Of a stretch of 6,659 nt of DNA, positions 1 to 5,937 are shown piece after piece. Positions within the stretch are counted from its first letter, which is position 1; each line of letters opens with the position of its first letter. The stretch is from the NCBI GenBank assembly GCA_937954195.1, contig CALFYR010000019.1, positions 1 to 6,659 of the forward strand. Direction: 5' to 3'. The notes under the pieces were generated by a model. That model did not search any database and was not told where the DNA came from. It saw only the letters and a list, made by a program, of their open reading frames with translations. Made by a program: the position numbers and the translations under genes. Source of the stretch: an uncultured Dehalococcoidia bacterium (GTDB lineage: Bacteria > Chloroflexota > Dehalococcoidia > Tepidiformales > Tepidiformaceae).

Positions 1-453
1 TTCGACGCTCGCCGGCGGGGCGAACTCAAGCTGCACTATGGGCGGGAAACGGTGCGCGATCTGGGAACCGCAATCCCGCGCACAGCCGGCTACGCCCACC
101 CCTGGAAGACCGTCCGAAACACAGAACCGAAGCCGAACCTGGGCAGCGCGTGGCGGACGTTTCGGACGTTCCGGTCACTGTTCCCGGACGTCGGACCGGT
201 GGGGATTGAGCGGACGTGGGCGGGCCATATCGACTACACGCCCGACGCAGTGCCGGTCGTCGATCGGCTTCAGAGCCCCGAAGGGCTGGTGATCGCGACC
301 GGATTCAGCGGGCATGGGTTTGCACTGGGGCCCGGTGGCGGCTGGCTTGCCGCCGAACTCGCGGCGGGAGAGGAGCCATCGATAGATATTGAGCCGTTCC
401 GGCTATCCCGGTTCGCTGAACGCAGAACCCACGAGAACGAGATGCACTTCTAG
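1..453 (+). CDS. FAD-dependent oxidoreductase, DAO family, C-terminal part (5' end outside window)
   Basis: The frame is open from the first base to the TAG at 451-453, so about 150 C-terminal residues of a longer protein are seen. The part around window residues 71-88 (RTWAGHIDYTPDAVPVVDR) followed by GFSGHGFALGPGGG at 101-114 and WLAAEL is the classic C-terminal end of the DAO superfamily (glycine oxidase, sarcosine oxidase, D-amino-acid dehydrogenase types). In this fold the GHG segment closes over FAD and the Arg-Trp-Gly/Ala region lies near the substrate carboxylate. The N-terminal GxGxxG dinucleotide motif is not in the window, so the substrate cannot be assigned; an amine or amino acid is likely from the family. 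An in-frame GTG at 52 is internal to the domain and is not a believable start. The gene converges on dapF and overlaps its stop by four bases, with no terminator between them. Confidence 0.85.
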   Translation, partial: FDARRRGELKLHYGRETVRDLGTAIPRTAGYAHPWKTVRNTEPKPNLGSAWRTFRTFRSLFPDVGPVGIERTWAGHIDYTPDAVPVVDRLQSPEGLVIATGFSGHGFALGPGGGWLAAELAAGEEPSIDIEPFRLSRFAERRTHENEMHF

Positions 454-1289
454 GCTTCGAGCCACTCCGCGTCGAATACCCGCGTGGCAGGGCCGGTCAT
501 GAAGACGCTGCCCTGGCCATCCCATTCGAGCACGAGGTCGCCGCCGGGCATGTGGTTCACGATGCGGTCTCCGGTGAAGCCGCGCATGCGGCTTGCGGCC
601 GCCACCGCGGTCGCGCTTGTCCCCGAGGCGAGGGTGATGCCCGAGCCGCGCTCCCAGACGCGGTGGTTCACCTCGCCGGGATTCAGCACCTGCACGACCT
701 GGAAGTTCGTACGGCGCGGGAACAGCGGGTGGTTCTCTACCAGCGGGCCGATGCGCTCCAGCGGGAACTCGTTCGGGTGGTAGTCGATGTAGTGAATCGC
801 GTGCGGGTTGCCGACGCTGACCAGCGTAAGCCGCAGCTCCATGCCATCGACCGTCAGCGGCAGGTCGACGACGGGACCGGCGCCCTCGACGTTCGCCGGG
901 AGCGATGCTGGGTCGAAGTTGGGCGGCCCCATGTCGACGCGGGCCGCAACCACCGCACCGTCCTCGCGGAACATCTGGAGCGTCTTGATTCCTGCGAGCG
1001 TTTCGACCGTGACGGTCTCCTTGTCGCCCGCCACGAGGCCCTCTTCGAGCGCGAATTTCGCTACGCAGCGGATGCCGTTGCCGCACATCTCCGCTTCGGA
1101 GCCGTCGGCGTTAAACATGCGCATCTTCATGTCGGCCACGTCCGAGGGCAGCGCGAGGATGAGGCCGTCACTGCCGACGCCGAAGTGGCGGTCGCTCACC
1201 TTGCGGGCAATCTCCGGCCAATCCTTCTCCTCCGTGGGGATGAGGTAGACGTAGTCGTTGCCGAGGCCGTGCATTTTGGTGACGCGCAT
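450..1289 (-). CDS. dapF: diaminopimelate epimerase (second catalytic Cys replaced by Ser)
   Basis: A 279-residue protein, normal for the family. DapF interconverts LL- and meso-diaminopimelate in the cytosol for lysine and peptidoglycan synthesis, using two cysteines as acid and base. Visible motifs are the N-terminal KMHGLGNDYV (5-14), FGVGSDGL (36-43), NADGSEAEMCGNGIRC (60-75) with the first catalytic Cys69, SVGNPHA (158-164), and WERGSGITLASGTSAT (212-227). In the last motif the usual A-C-G-T-G-A is A-S-G-T-S-A, so residue 222 is Ser (TCG, bases 624-626) where the second catalytic Cys is expected. The rest of the fold looks intact. I chose the ATG at 1289 because MRVTKMHGLGND matches the family start; a TTG at 1325 would add 12 unconserved residues. 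No Shine-Dalgarno precedes this ATG, but a promoter-like sequence ends 7 bases before it, suggesting a leaderless message. A racemase or epimerase of another amino acid is possible given the substitution. Confidence 0.93.
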   Translation of the reverse strand: MRVTKMHGLGNDYVYLIPTEEKDWPEIARKVSDRHFGVGSDGLILALPSDVADMKMRMFNADGSEAEMCGNGIRCVAKFALEEGLVAGDKETVTVETLAGIKTLQMFREDGAVVAARVDMGPPNFDPASLPANVEGAGPVVDLPLTVDGMELRLTLVSVGNPHAIHYIDYHPNEFPLERIGPLVENHPLFPRRTNFQVVQVLNPGEVNHRVWERGSGITLASGTSATAVAAASRMRGFTGDRIVNHMPGGDLVLEWDGQGSVFMTGPATRVFDAEWLEA

Positions 1290-1296
1290 GGGAACG

Positions 1297-1325
1297 AGTG
1301 TAGAGCAGCGGCCGACCCGATTCAA
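1297..1325 (-). promoter_or_regulatory. candidate leaderless promoter of dapF
   Basis: On the minus strand TTGAAT (1325-1320) and TACACT (1302-1297) are separated by exactly 17 bases, each matching 4 of 6 of the sigma-70-type consensus. Seven bases then lead to the A of the dapF ATG at 1289, the distance at which transcription normally begins. The message would therefore start at or next to the start codon, which fits the absence of any Shine-Dalgarno sequence. This is a reading of motif and spacing only. Confidence 0.5.
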
Positions 1326-1347
1326 TGGTACTAGGTATCAATAATGT

Positions 1348-1373
1348 GGTCTCAAGGGCGGCCTGGCTAGACC
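1348..1373 (-). terminator. weak stem-loop just after miaA, possible attenuator or terminator
   Basis: Directly after the miaA stop (TAA, 1376-1374), minus-strand GGTCT (1373-1369) can pair with AGACC (1352-1348) around a 16-base loop. The stem is only five pairs and no run of T follows, so it is not a standard intrinsic terminator. It lies between miaA and the dapF promoter candidate, where partial termination would make sense. Apart from this and that promoter, I see nothing in the 84-base gap. Confidence 0.15.
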
Positions 1374-2315
1374 TTATCGTCGTCCCTCGCCCCGGATCAC
1401 ATTCGTACACGCGCCCGTGAAGATGTTCGCGCGCATGTCGATGTCGTCGGCGTCTTCCACCCAGGTGATGCGCTTGTCTTCGCGGCGGAACCACTGGTCC
1501 TGGCTGCGAATCAGGCGGTGCGTGGCGATCTGGGTCTTCTCGATCGCTTCGGCCAGCGTGAGTTCGCCGGCGAGGTGCCACACAGCTTCTGCGTAGCCAA
1601 TGGATGACATCGCAGGGGCCGTTGGCGAGAGGCCCGCATCAAGCAGCGTCCGCACCTCGTCAAGCAAGCCGCCATCGAACATTGCGACCACCCGGCGATC
1701 GACGCGCGGGTAGAGCACCTCGCGCGGGACTTTGATTCCGAAGAGCAGGAACTCGAAGTCGGGCGTGCCTTTCTGCTGCCATTCGGAGATGGGCTTGCCG
1801 CTCTTCTCGAACACCTCAATAGCTCGAATGACGCGCCGCACGTTTCGGCCATCGATCCGCTCGGCCGCGACAGCATCGACGGACGCAAGGCGGGCGTGCA
1901 GCGCTTCCCAACCGTTCGCATCGGCGAAAGCCTCCAGCTCGCCGCGGAGTTCCTCGTCAGGCTCGACTTCGGGCACCTGCCAGGACTCGAGCAGGCCCCA
2001 GACGTACTGGGCGGTTCCGCCGACCAGCCACGCGAAGGTATCCCGCGCCCAGATTGCCTCGAGCGCCGCGCGGGCGTCGCGCTGGTACTGCGCCAGGCTG
2101 TACCCGTCAGCAGGGTCGGCGATGTCGTACAGGTGGTGGCGAACCTTGCGGCGGTCTTCAAGCGAGGGCTTCGCGGTCCCGACATCCATGCCGCGGTACA
2201 CCTGGCGGCTGTCGGCGTTCACAATCTCGCCGCCGAGACGCTGGGCGAGTTCGAGTGCGACCGCCGACTTCCCGGTACCGGTCGCACCGACGATGGCCAC
2301 CAGACGGCGAAGCAT
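1374..2315 (-). CDS. miaA: tRNA dimethylallyltransferase
   Basis: A 313-residue protein, the usual MiaA length. MiaA transfers the dimethylallyl group of DMAPP to N6 of A37 in tRNAs reading UNN codons, making i6A37. Visible elements are the P-loop GATGTGKS (10-17), the active-site region NADSRQVYRGMDVGTAKP (33-50) with Asp35 and Gln38, HHLYDIADP (60-68), LVGGTAQY (97-104) with the Thr that contacts the diphosphate, RNVRRVIRAIEVFEKSGKP, and a C-terminal SSIGYAEAV ... QWFRRE segment of the tRNA-binding domain. DSRQVY and GGTAQY differ slightly from the common DSMQVY and GGTGLY but keep the functional residues. The ATG at 2315 places MLRRLVAIVG directly before the P-loop. It shares its A with the TGA of tpiA (TGATG), so translation is probably coupled. 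GAGG lies 5 bases upstream (2321-2324). An open frame continues further upstream but only reads through tpiA in another frame. Confidence 0.96.
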   Translation of the reverse strand: MLRRLVAIVGATGTGKSAVALELAQRLGGEIVNADSRQVYRGMDVGTAKPSLEDRRKVRHHLYDIADPADGYSLAQYQRDARAALEAIWARDTFAWLVGGTAQYVWGLLESWQVPEVEPDEELRGELEAFADANGWEALHARLASVDAVAAERIDGRNVRRVIRAIEVFEKSGKPISEWQQKGTPDFEFLLFGIKVPREVLYPRVDRRVVAMFDGGLLDEVRTLLDAGLSPTAPAMSSIGYAEAVWHLAGELTLAEAIEKTQIATHRLIRSQDQWFRREDKRITWVEDADDIDMRANIFTGACTNVIRGEGRR

Positions 2316-3061
2316 CAGCCCCTCGCGGCCGCGCAGATGGCGGCGAACTGGTCGGCCTTCAGCGAAGCGCCGCCAACGAGCGCGCCATCGATGTCCGGCT
2401 GGGCGAGCAGCTCGGCCGCGTTCTCCGGGTTCACGCTCCCGCCGTACTGGATGCGGATGCGGTCCGCGATGGGCCCACCGATCGAGCGAAGGACTTCGCG
2501 AATGAAACGGCATGCGGCCTGCGCGATTTCGGGTGTCGCCGTCTCGCCTGTACCAATCGCCCAGACCGGTTCGTAGGCGACGGTCATGCGCGGGTTGAGG
2601 TTGCCGAAACGGTGCAAAGCACCCCGGACCTGCCGTTCGAGGACCGCCTCCGTTTCTCCGGAACGGCGCTCTTCCAGCACCTCGCCAACGCAAACGATGG
2701 GGTCGAGCTTTGATTCGAGGACCGCGACCAGCTTCTTATTCACCCACTCGTCGGTATCGCCGAAGAACTGGCGCCGCTCGCTGTGACCGATGATCACGTG
2801 GCTGCAGTAGTCCTCGAGCATCGCCGTGCTCACTTCGCCGGTGTAGGCGCCCTTCGCCTCCCAGTACACATCCTGCGCGCCGAGGAGCACATGGCTGCCC
2901 TTGAGCGCATCGCGGACGGAGGCGAGGTGCGGGAACGGCACACAGACGGCGACGTCGCAACTCGAACCCCCGGTTGATTCGGCGACACCCCGGGCCAGGG
3001 CCATCGCTTCGGCCTCGGATGTGTTCATCTTCCAGTTCCCGGCAACGAACGGCTTCCTCAT
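2315..3061 (-). CDS. tpiA: triosephosphate isomerase
   Basis: A 248-residue TIM-barrel enzyme of normal length that interconverts dihydroxyacetone phosphate and glyceraldehyde 3-phosphate in glycolysis and gluconeogenesis. The start is GNWKMN (8-13) with Asn9 and Lys11. Catalytic His93 is in IIGHSERR (90-97) and catalytic Glu164 in AYEPVWAIGTG (162-172). The phosphate-binding YGGSV (206-210) and GALVGGASL (226-234) are also present. The C-terminal hinge of the flexible loop 6 reads GTGETAT, with Glu173 where Lys is usual. The ATG at 3061 is certain: it is followed by the family-typical RKPFVAGNWKMN and preceded by a strong AAGGAG at 7 bases. Its first four bases (ATGA) overlap the stop of the upstream membrane-protein gene, and its own TGA overlaps the miaA ATG by one base. 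It lies in the same string as pgk, as is common, but with an extra gene between them. Confidence 0.97.
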   Translation of the reverse strand: MRKPFVAGNWKMNTSEAEAMALARGVAESTGGSSCDVAVCVPFPHLASVRDALKGSHVLLGAQDVYWEAKGAYTGEVSTAMLEDYCSHVIIGHSERRQFFGDTDEWVNKKLVAVLESKLDPIVCVGEVLEERRSGETEAVLERQVRGALHRFGNLNPRMTVAYEPVWAIGTGETATPEIAQAACRFIREVLRSIGGPIADRIRIQYGGSVNPENAAELLAQPDIDGALVGGASLKADQFAAICAAARG

Positions 3062-3603
3062 CCCTGTTCTCCTTGCTGGTCCAGCCTTCGGATCACGTCG
3101 GCAGCGAATTCCTCGGGGCGCTCCACGGTAAGGCGGAGCGTGCGGGCGTGGGTCCACCAGATGTACGGGAGTATCCCGGCCCGAACCGGTGTGCGCAGCG
3201 TGAGTTCGGCCGCCGGCCCCCACGCCGTTGCGAGCGCCACATGGCCCGCGAGGTTCGTACGGATGCCCAGGCCGTAGACGATGTGGTGGCGGACAACGTC
3301 GGCACGTTCGATGTCAGCGAACGGGATGGTCGTGTCGATGCTCGGGCGATAGCTTACTCGCACTCCATCACCTCCGAGCGCCACGTAGGCTGACTGCAGG
3401 TAGCGGGCGAACGCCGCGACAAACCAGGCTGCAAGCAGCAGCGGAATGACTCCCACGAGCAGTAGCCACCAGGCCTCTTCGGCCGCCGTCACGCCCCAGA
3501 CCATCCCCGCGACGCCGACCAGCATCACGAACGCGGCCAGCAGGAGCGCGAGCCCCATCGGCCTCGCCCAGCGGAAGGCGTATCGGCTGGCATCGTGCTG
3601 CAA
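3058..3603 (-). CDS. small membrane protein with two N-terminal helices and a PH-like cytosolic domain (hypothetical)
   Basis: I do not recognise this as a named gene. The 181-residue product has two hydrophobic segments, about residues 16-38 and 45-66, joined by a short acidic loop (TAAEEAW), then a soluble region of about 115 residues. That region begins YVALGGDGVRVSYR and reads like a string of beta strands ending in a helix (EEFAADVIRRLDQ). This pattern resembles bacterial PH-like membrane proteins (bPH/DUF families), but that is shape resemblance, not a motif match. The loop RTPVRAGILPYIWWTHART is a distinctive patch. The start is probably the TTG at 3603, two bases after the pgk TGA, giving MQHDASRYAFRWARP before the first helix. 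The next in-frame ATG (3558) begins right at that helix. No clear Shine-Dalgarno precedes the TTG, so reinitiation after pgk is likely. The end overlaps tpiA by ATGA. Confidence 0.8.
   Translation of the reverse strand: MQHDASRYAFRWARPMGLALLLAAFVMLVGVAGMVWGVTAAEEAWWLLLVGVIPLLLAAWFVAAFARYLQSAYVALGGDGVRVSYRPSIDTTIPFADIERADVVRHHIVYGLGIRTNLAGHVALATAWGPAAELTLRTPVRAGILPYIWWTHARTLRLTVERPEEFAADVIRRLDQQGEQG
3069..3074 (-). promoter_or_regulatory. strong Shine-Dalgarno site of tpiA
   Basis: Minus-strand AAGGAG lies 7 bases before the tpiA ATG (3061). It sits inside the last codons of the upstream membrane-protein gene, where it also encodes part of the QQGEQG tail. It is the clearest ribosome binding site in the window and fixes the tpiA start. 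Confidence 0.8.
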
Positions 3604-3605
3604 AG

Positions 3606-4793
3606 TCAGGCATCCATGAGCGCGGCAACGCCCGGGAGTTCTTTGCCTTCGAGCATCTCAAGCGAAGCGCCGCCGCCCGTAGACACATGCGTGAAGTGCG
3701 ATTGGAGCCCGAGTTCGGCGATGACCGCGGCGGTTTCGCCACCACCGGCAACGGTCGTGGCATCGAGCTGGGCAATCGCGCGGGCGAGCCCGAACGAGCC
3801 ATTCGAGAACTTCTTCATCTCGAAGACACCCATTGGGCCGTTCCAGACCACTGCCTTCGCTTGCTTCAGTGCGTTGGCGTAGTTCTTCACGGTCTCGGGC
3901 CCGATATCGAGCACCATGTAGCCGCGGGGAATGTCCTTCACGCCGCGCGTGAGTGCCTCCGCGTCCTCGGCGAACTTGCTCGCCGCAACGACGTCGACCG
4001 GAAGGTGGACCGCCACGTTGCGAGCTTTCGCGTCGGCGATGATCCCTTTCGCGGTCTCGACGAGATCGTCTTCAACCAGCGACATCTGGACATCGATGCC
4101 GGTCGCTTTGAGGAACGTGTTCGCCATGCCGCCGCCGACGAACAGCATGTCCATCTTGGGGAGCAGGTGGTTGATCGCGTCGATCTTCGTGCTGACCTTC
4201 GCACCACCCACGATGGCCGCGAACGGCTTCGGCGGATTCGCCACGAGGGCGCTGAGGTAGCGCACCTCCTTCTCCATCAGGAACCCGGCGACGGCGGGAA
4301 GGTGATGCGTCACACCCTCCGTGGAGGCGTGGGCCCGGTGTGCCGCACCGAAAGCATCGTTCACGAACACGTCCGCAAGAGACGCAAGTTGCTCCGCGAA
4401 TCCCGGAGCGTTTTTCTCCTCTTCGGGGTGGAAGCGCAGGTTTTCGAGCAACAGAACGTGCCGGCCCATCGACCGCACCGCCTCCTTCGCTTCCTCGCCG
4501 ACGCAGTCGGATGCGAACAGGACCTCCTGCCCGAGCAGGTTCGCCATGCGGCCGGCGACCGGTTCGAGCGACAGCTCGGGATCCCGGCCCTTCGGACGCC
4601 CGAGATGCGAACAGACGATCACCTGGGCGCTCTGGTCGAGCAGGTACTTGATAGTCGGCAAGGATTCGCGAATCCGTGTGTCGTCCGTGACGACGCCCTT
4701 TTCCAGGGGCACATTCAGGTCAGCCCGGACGAGCACCTTCTTCCCGGCAACGTCGATGTCGCGGACGGTCTTCTTGCCGATTCCCTCGCTCAT
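3606..4793 (-). CDS. pgk: phosphoglycerate kinase
   Basis: A 395-residue enzyme of typical bacterial length that transfers phosphate from 1,3-bisphosphoglycerate to ADP in glycolysis, or the reverse in gluconeogenesis and carbon fixation. N-domain substrate residues are visible in VRADLNVP (22-29; Arg23, Asp25, Asn27), Arg40, SHLGRPKG (62-69), ENLRF (117-121; Arg120) and NDAFGAAHRAHAS (145-157). C-domain nucleotide elements are GGAKVSTKI (196-204, Lys199), DIGPET, WNGPMGVFE, and STGGGASLEMLEGKELPGV near the end. The normally near-invariant GGGD, whose Asp helps bind the metal-nucleotide, reads GGGE here (Glu353, GAA at bases 3735-3737). The ATG at 4793 is preceded by AGAAGG at 7 bases (4801-4806) and overlaps the rpiB stop as ATGA. 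The downstream membrane-protein gene begins two bases after its TGA. Confidence 0.97.
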   Translation of the reverse strand: MSEGIGKKTVRDIDVAGKKVLVRADLNVPLEKGVVTDDTRIRESLPTIKYLLDQSAQVIVCSHLGRPKGRDPELSLEPVAGRMANLLGQEVLFASDCVGEEAKEAVRSMGRHVLLLENLRFHPEEEKNAPGFAEQLASLADVFVNDAFGAAHRAHASTEGVTHHLPAVAGFLMEKEVRYLSALVANPPKPFAAIVGGAKVSTKIDAINHLLPKMDMLFVGGGMANTFLKATGIDVQMSLVEDDLVETAKGIIADAKARNVAVHLPVDVVAASKFAEDAEALTRGVKDIPRGYMVLDIGPETVKNYANALKQAKAVVWNGPMGVFEMKKFSNGSFGLARAIAQLDATTVAGGGETAAVIAELGLQSHFTHVSTGGGASLEMLEGKELPGVAALMDA

Positions 4794-5257
4794 GAGCCGA
4801 CCTTCTCGGCGGCGATGCCGGTGCGTTCGATCTCCATCATCTTGCCGACGCGCCGTTCGTGGCGTCCGCCTTCGAACTCGTTGGTGAGGAAGGCGCGCAG
4901 GATTTCTTCGGCCACGCCGCGGCCAATCTCCCACGCGCCGAGGGCGAGCATGTTCGCGTTGGCGTGCTGGCGTGCGCGGGCCGCGCCCCAGCCGGTGTGG
5001 CAGAGCGCGCAGCGGATACCGGGGACCTTATTCGCGGAGATACTGATGCCGACGCCGTTGCTGCAGAGGATGACCCCAAGGTCGGCCTGGCCGGCGACAA
5101 CGCGCTCCGCGACCGCCCTGGCGAAGTCCGGGTAGTCGACCGAGTCCGGGCCGTTGGTTCCGAGGTCCGAGACTTCGTGCCCCCATTCGCGAGCGACGGA
5201 AACGAGGTGGTCTTTGAGTTCGTAGCCGGCGTGGTCGGCCCCGAAAGCGAGTCTCAC
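4790..5257 (-). CDS. rpiB: ribose-5-phosphate isomerase B (RpiB/LacAB family)
   Basis: A 155-residue protein of the RpiB/LacA/LacB sugar-phosphate isomerase family, which interconverts ribose 5-phosphate and ribulose 5-phosphate in the pentose phosphate pathway. It shows the N-terminal LAFGADHAGYELK (3-15), SVDYPDFA (39-46), the active-site Cys65 in ILCSNGVGISISANKVPGIR (63-82), His98 in the ARQHANANM region, and FEGGRHERRV (128-137), whose Arg residues bind phosphate. The active-site loop reads C-S-N-G where C-G-T-G is common, so the Thr of the Escherichia coli enzyme is Asn67. HND(T/A)N is also changed to HANAN. These changes leave the exact sugar open, though the family is clear. The GTG at 5257 is the start because RLAFGADHAG follows it and AGGAG lies 9 bases upstream. 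It overlaps the tsaC stop as GTGA, and its own stop overlaps pgk as ATGA. Confidence 0.9.
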   Translation of the reverse strand: MRLAFGADHAGYELKDHLVSVAREWGHEVSDLGTNGPDSVDYPDFARAVAERVVAGQADLGVILCSNGVGISISANKVPGIRCALCHTGWGAARARQHANANMLALGAWEIGRGVAEEILRAFLTNEFEGGRHERRVGKMMEIERTGIAAEKVGS

Positions 5258-5937
5258 TGGCGCACACTCCTGACGACGTGGATCTCGGGCAATTTCAGTA
5301 TACGGGCGATGGTTGCGCGGTCTATCGCGCCTTCGCGGAGGATTTGCGGAGGCTCGGAGGCCATGTCGATCACAGTCGAATCGATCCCAGCATCGGTTGG
5401 GCCACCGTCGATGGCCATGGCGCAGAACGCACCGAGTTGTTCCTTCGCCTGGTCGCACGTCGTGGGGCTGGGGCCCTCGGAAACGTTCGCGCTGGTAGCC
5501 GCGAGCGGCGCGCCGAGCGCGTCGACGATGTCGAGAACGAGCTCGACCGGTACCACGCGGATCCCAACCGTTCCGCCCCCTGCGAGTGCGCGACTGGAGA
5601 AGCCTTCCGCAACAGGCACGATGATCGTCCACCCACCCGGACCGAGCGCGTCGATCAGGTGCTGCGCCGCCGGCGTGACCTTCGCGTAGCGCGAAATGAG
5701 CGCACTGTCGCGCCCGAAAAGCAGCTGGAGCGGTTGCGAAGGGTCCCGCCGCTTTGCGCGATAGATGGCCTCTACCGCCTCGTCGTCGCGCACATCGGCC
5801 GCTACTCCATAGACGGTGTCGGTCGGAAGGAGGATGAGGTCGCCATCGCGCAGGACCTGCGCGGCACGTTGGACGAGAGATGGTTCGGGCACTGGGGCGG
5901 GCTGCTCCGGGCTGAATTCGTAGACCAAACTATACAA
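5254..5937 (-). CDS. tsaC: threonylcarbamoyl-AMP synthase (TsaC/Sua5/YwlC family)
   Basis: A single YrdC-like domain of up to 227 residues without the extra C-terminal Sua5 domain. The enzyme makes threonylcarbamoyl-AMP from threonine, bicarbonate and ATP, the first step of t6A37 in tRNAs reading ANN codons. Visible motifs are LPTDTVYGV (37-45), the basic YRAKRRDPSQPLQ nucleotide site, LGPGGWTIIVP, GTVGIRV, PLAATSANVSEG with the conserved Ser-Ala-Asn, and DAGIDSTVIDM near the end. The start is uncertain. The longest reading begins at TTG 5937 and gives a first strand (SLVYEFSPEQP) resembling other family members. Alternatives are TTG 5928 and GTG 5892, the last leaving 22 residues before the PTDTVYG motif, much as in the E. 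coli enzyme. A -10-like TATAGT at 5934-5929 overlaps the longer starts and would favour GTG 5892. The gene heads the leftward string and overlaps rpiB by GTGA. Confidence 0.92.
   Translation of the reverse strand: MYSLVYEFSPEQPAPVPEPSLVQRAAQVLRDGDLILLPTDTVYGVAADVRDDEAVEAIYRAKRRDPSQPLQLLFGRDSALISRYAKVTPAAQHLIDALGPGGWTIIVPVAEGFSSRALAGGGTVGIRVVPVELVLDIVDALGAPLAATSANVSEGPSPTTCDQAKEQLGAFCAMAIDGGPTDAGIDSTVIDMASEPPQILREGAIDRATIARILKLPEIHVVRSVRQ
5267..5271 (-). promoter_or_regulatory. Shine-Dalgarno site of rpiB
   Basis: Minus-strand AGGAG lies 9 bases before the GTG at 5257, inside the last codons of tsaC. Together with the conserved RLAFGADHAG that follows, it supports this GTG over any other start. 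Confidence 0.6.

Noticed and set aside
456..476. TTCGA / TCGAA inverted repeat near the dapF and oxidoreductase stops, considered as a terminator
   Set aside because: The five-pair stem has an 11-base loop, no T-run follows on either strand, and it lies within the dapF coding region. It is probably chance.
403..1086. 227-codon minus-strand frame overlapping dapF in another frame
   Set aside because: The translation is almost entirely Arg, Gly, Ala and Pro, typical of an out-of-frame read of GC-rich coding DNA.
1290..1325. TTG start extending DapF by 12 residues
   Set aside because: The added residues are not conserved, no Shine-Dalgarno precedes the TTG, and the extension covers the candidate promoter. 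MRVTKMHGLGND is the normal family start.
552..1334. 260-codon open frame on the plus strand opposite dapF
   Set aside because: It lies antisense to dapF, and its low-complexity Arg/Ala/Val/His-rich translation matches no family. dapF motifs explain the conservation in this stretch.
3062..3223. possible N-terminal extension of tpiA
   Set aside because: The upstream residues are unlike any TIM and lie inside the membrane-protein gene. The ATG at 3061 has AAGGAG at 7 bases and begins the conserved sequence.
3687..5135. 482-codon open frame on the plus strand opposite pgk and rpiB
   Set aside because: It is antisense to two clearly conserved genes with full motifs. Its translation is rich in Arg, His, Asp and Val with no recognisable domain, as expected of a GC-rich shadow frame.
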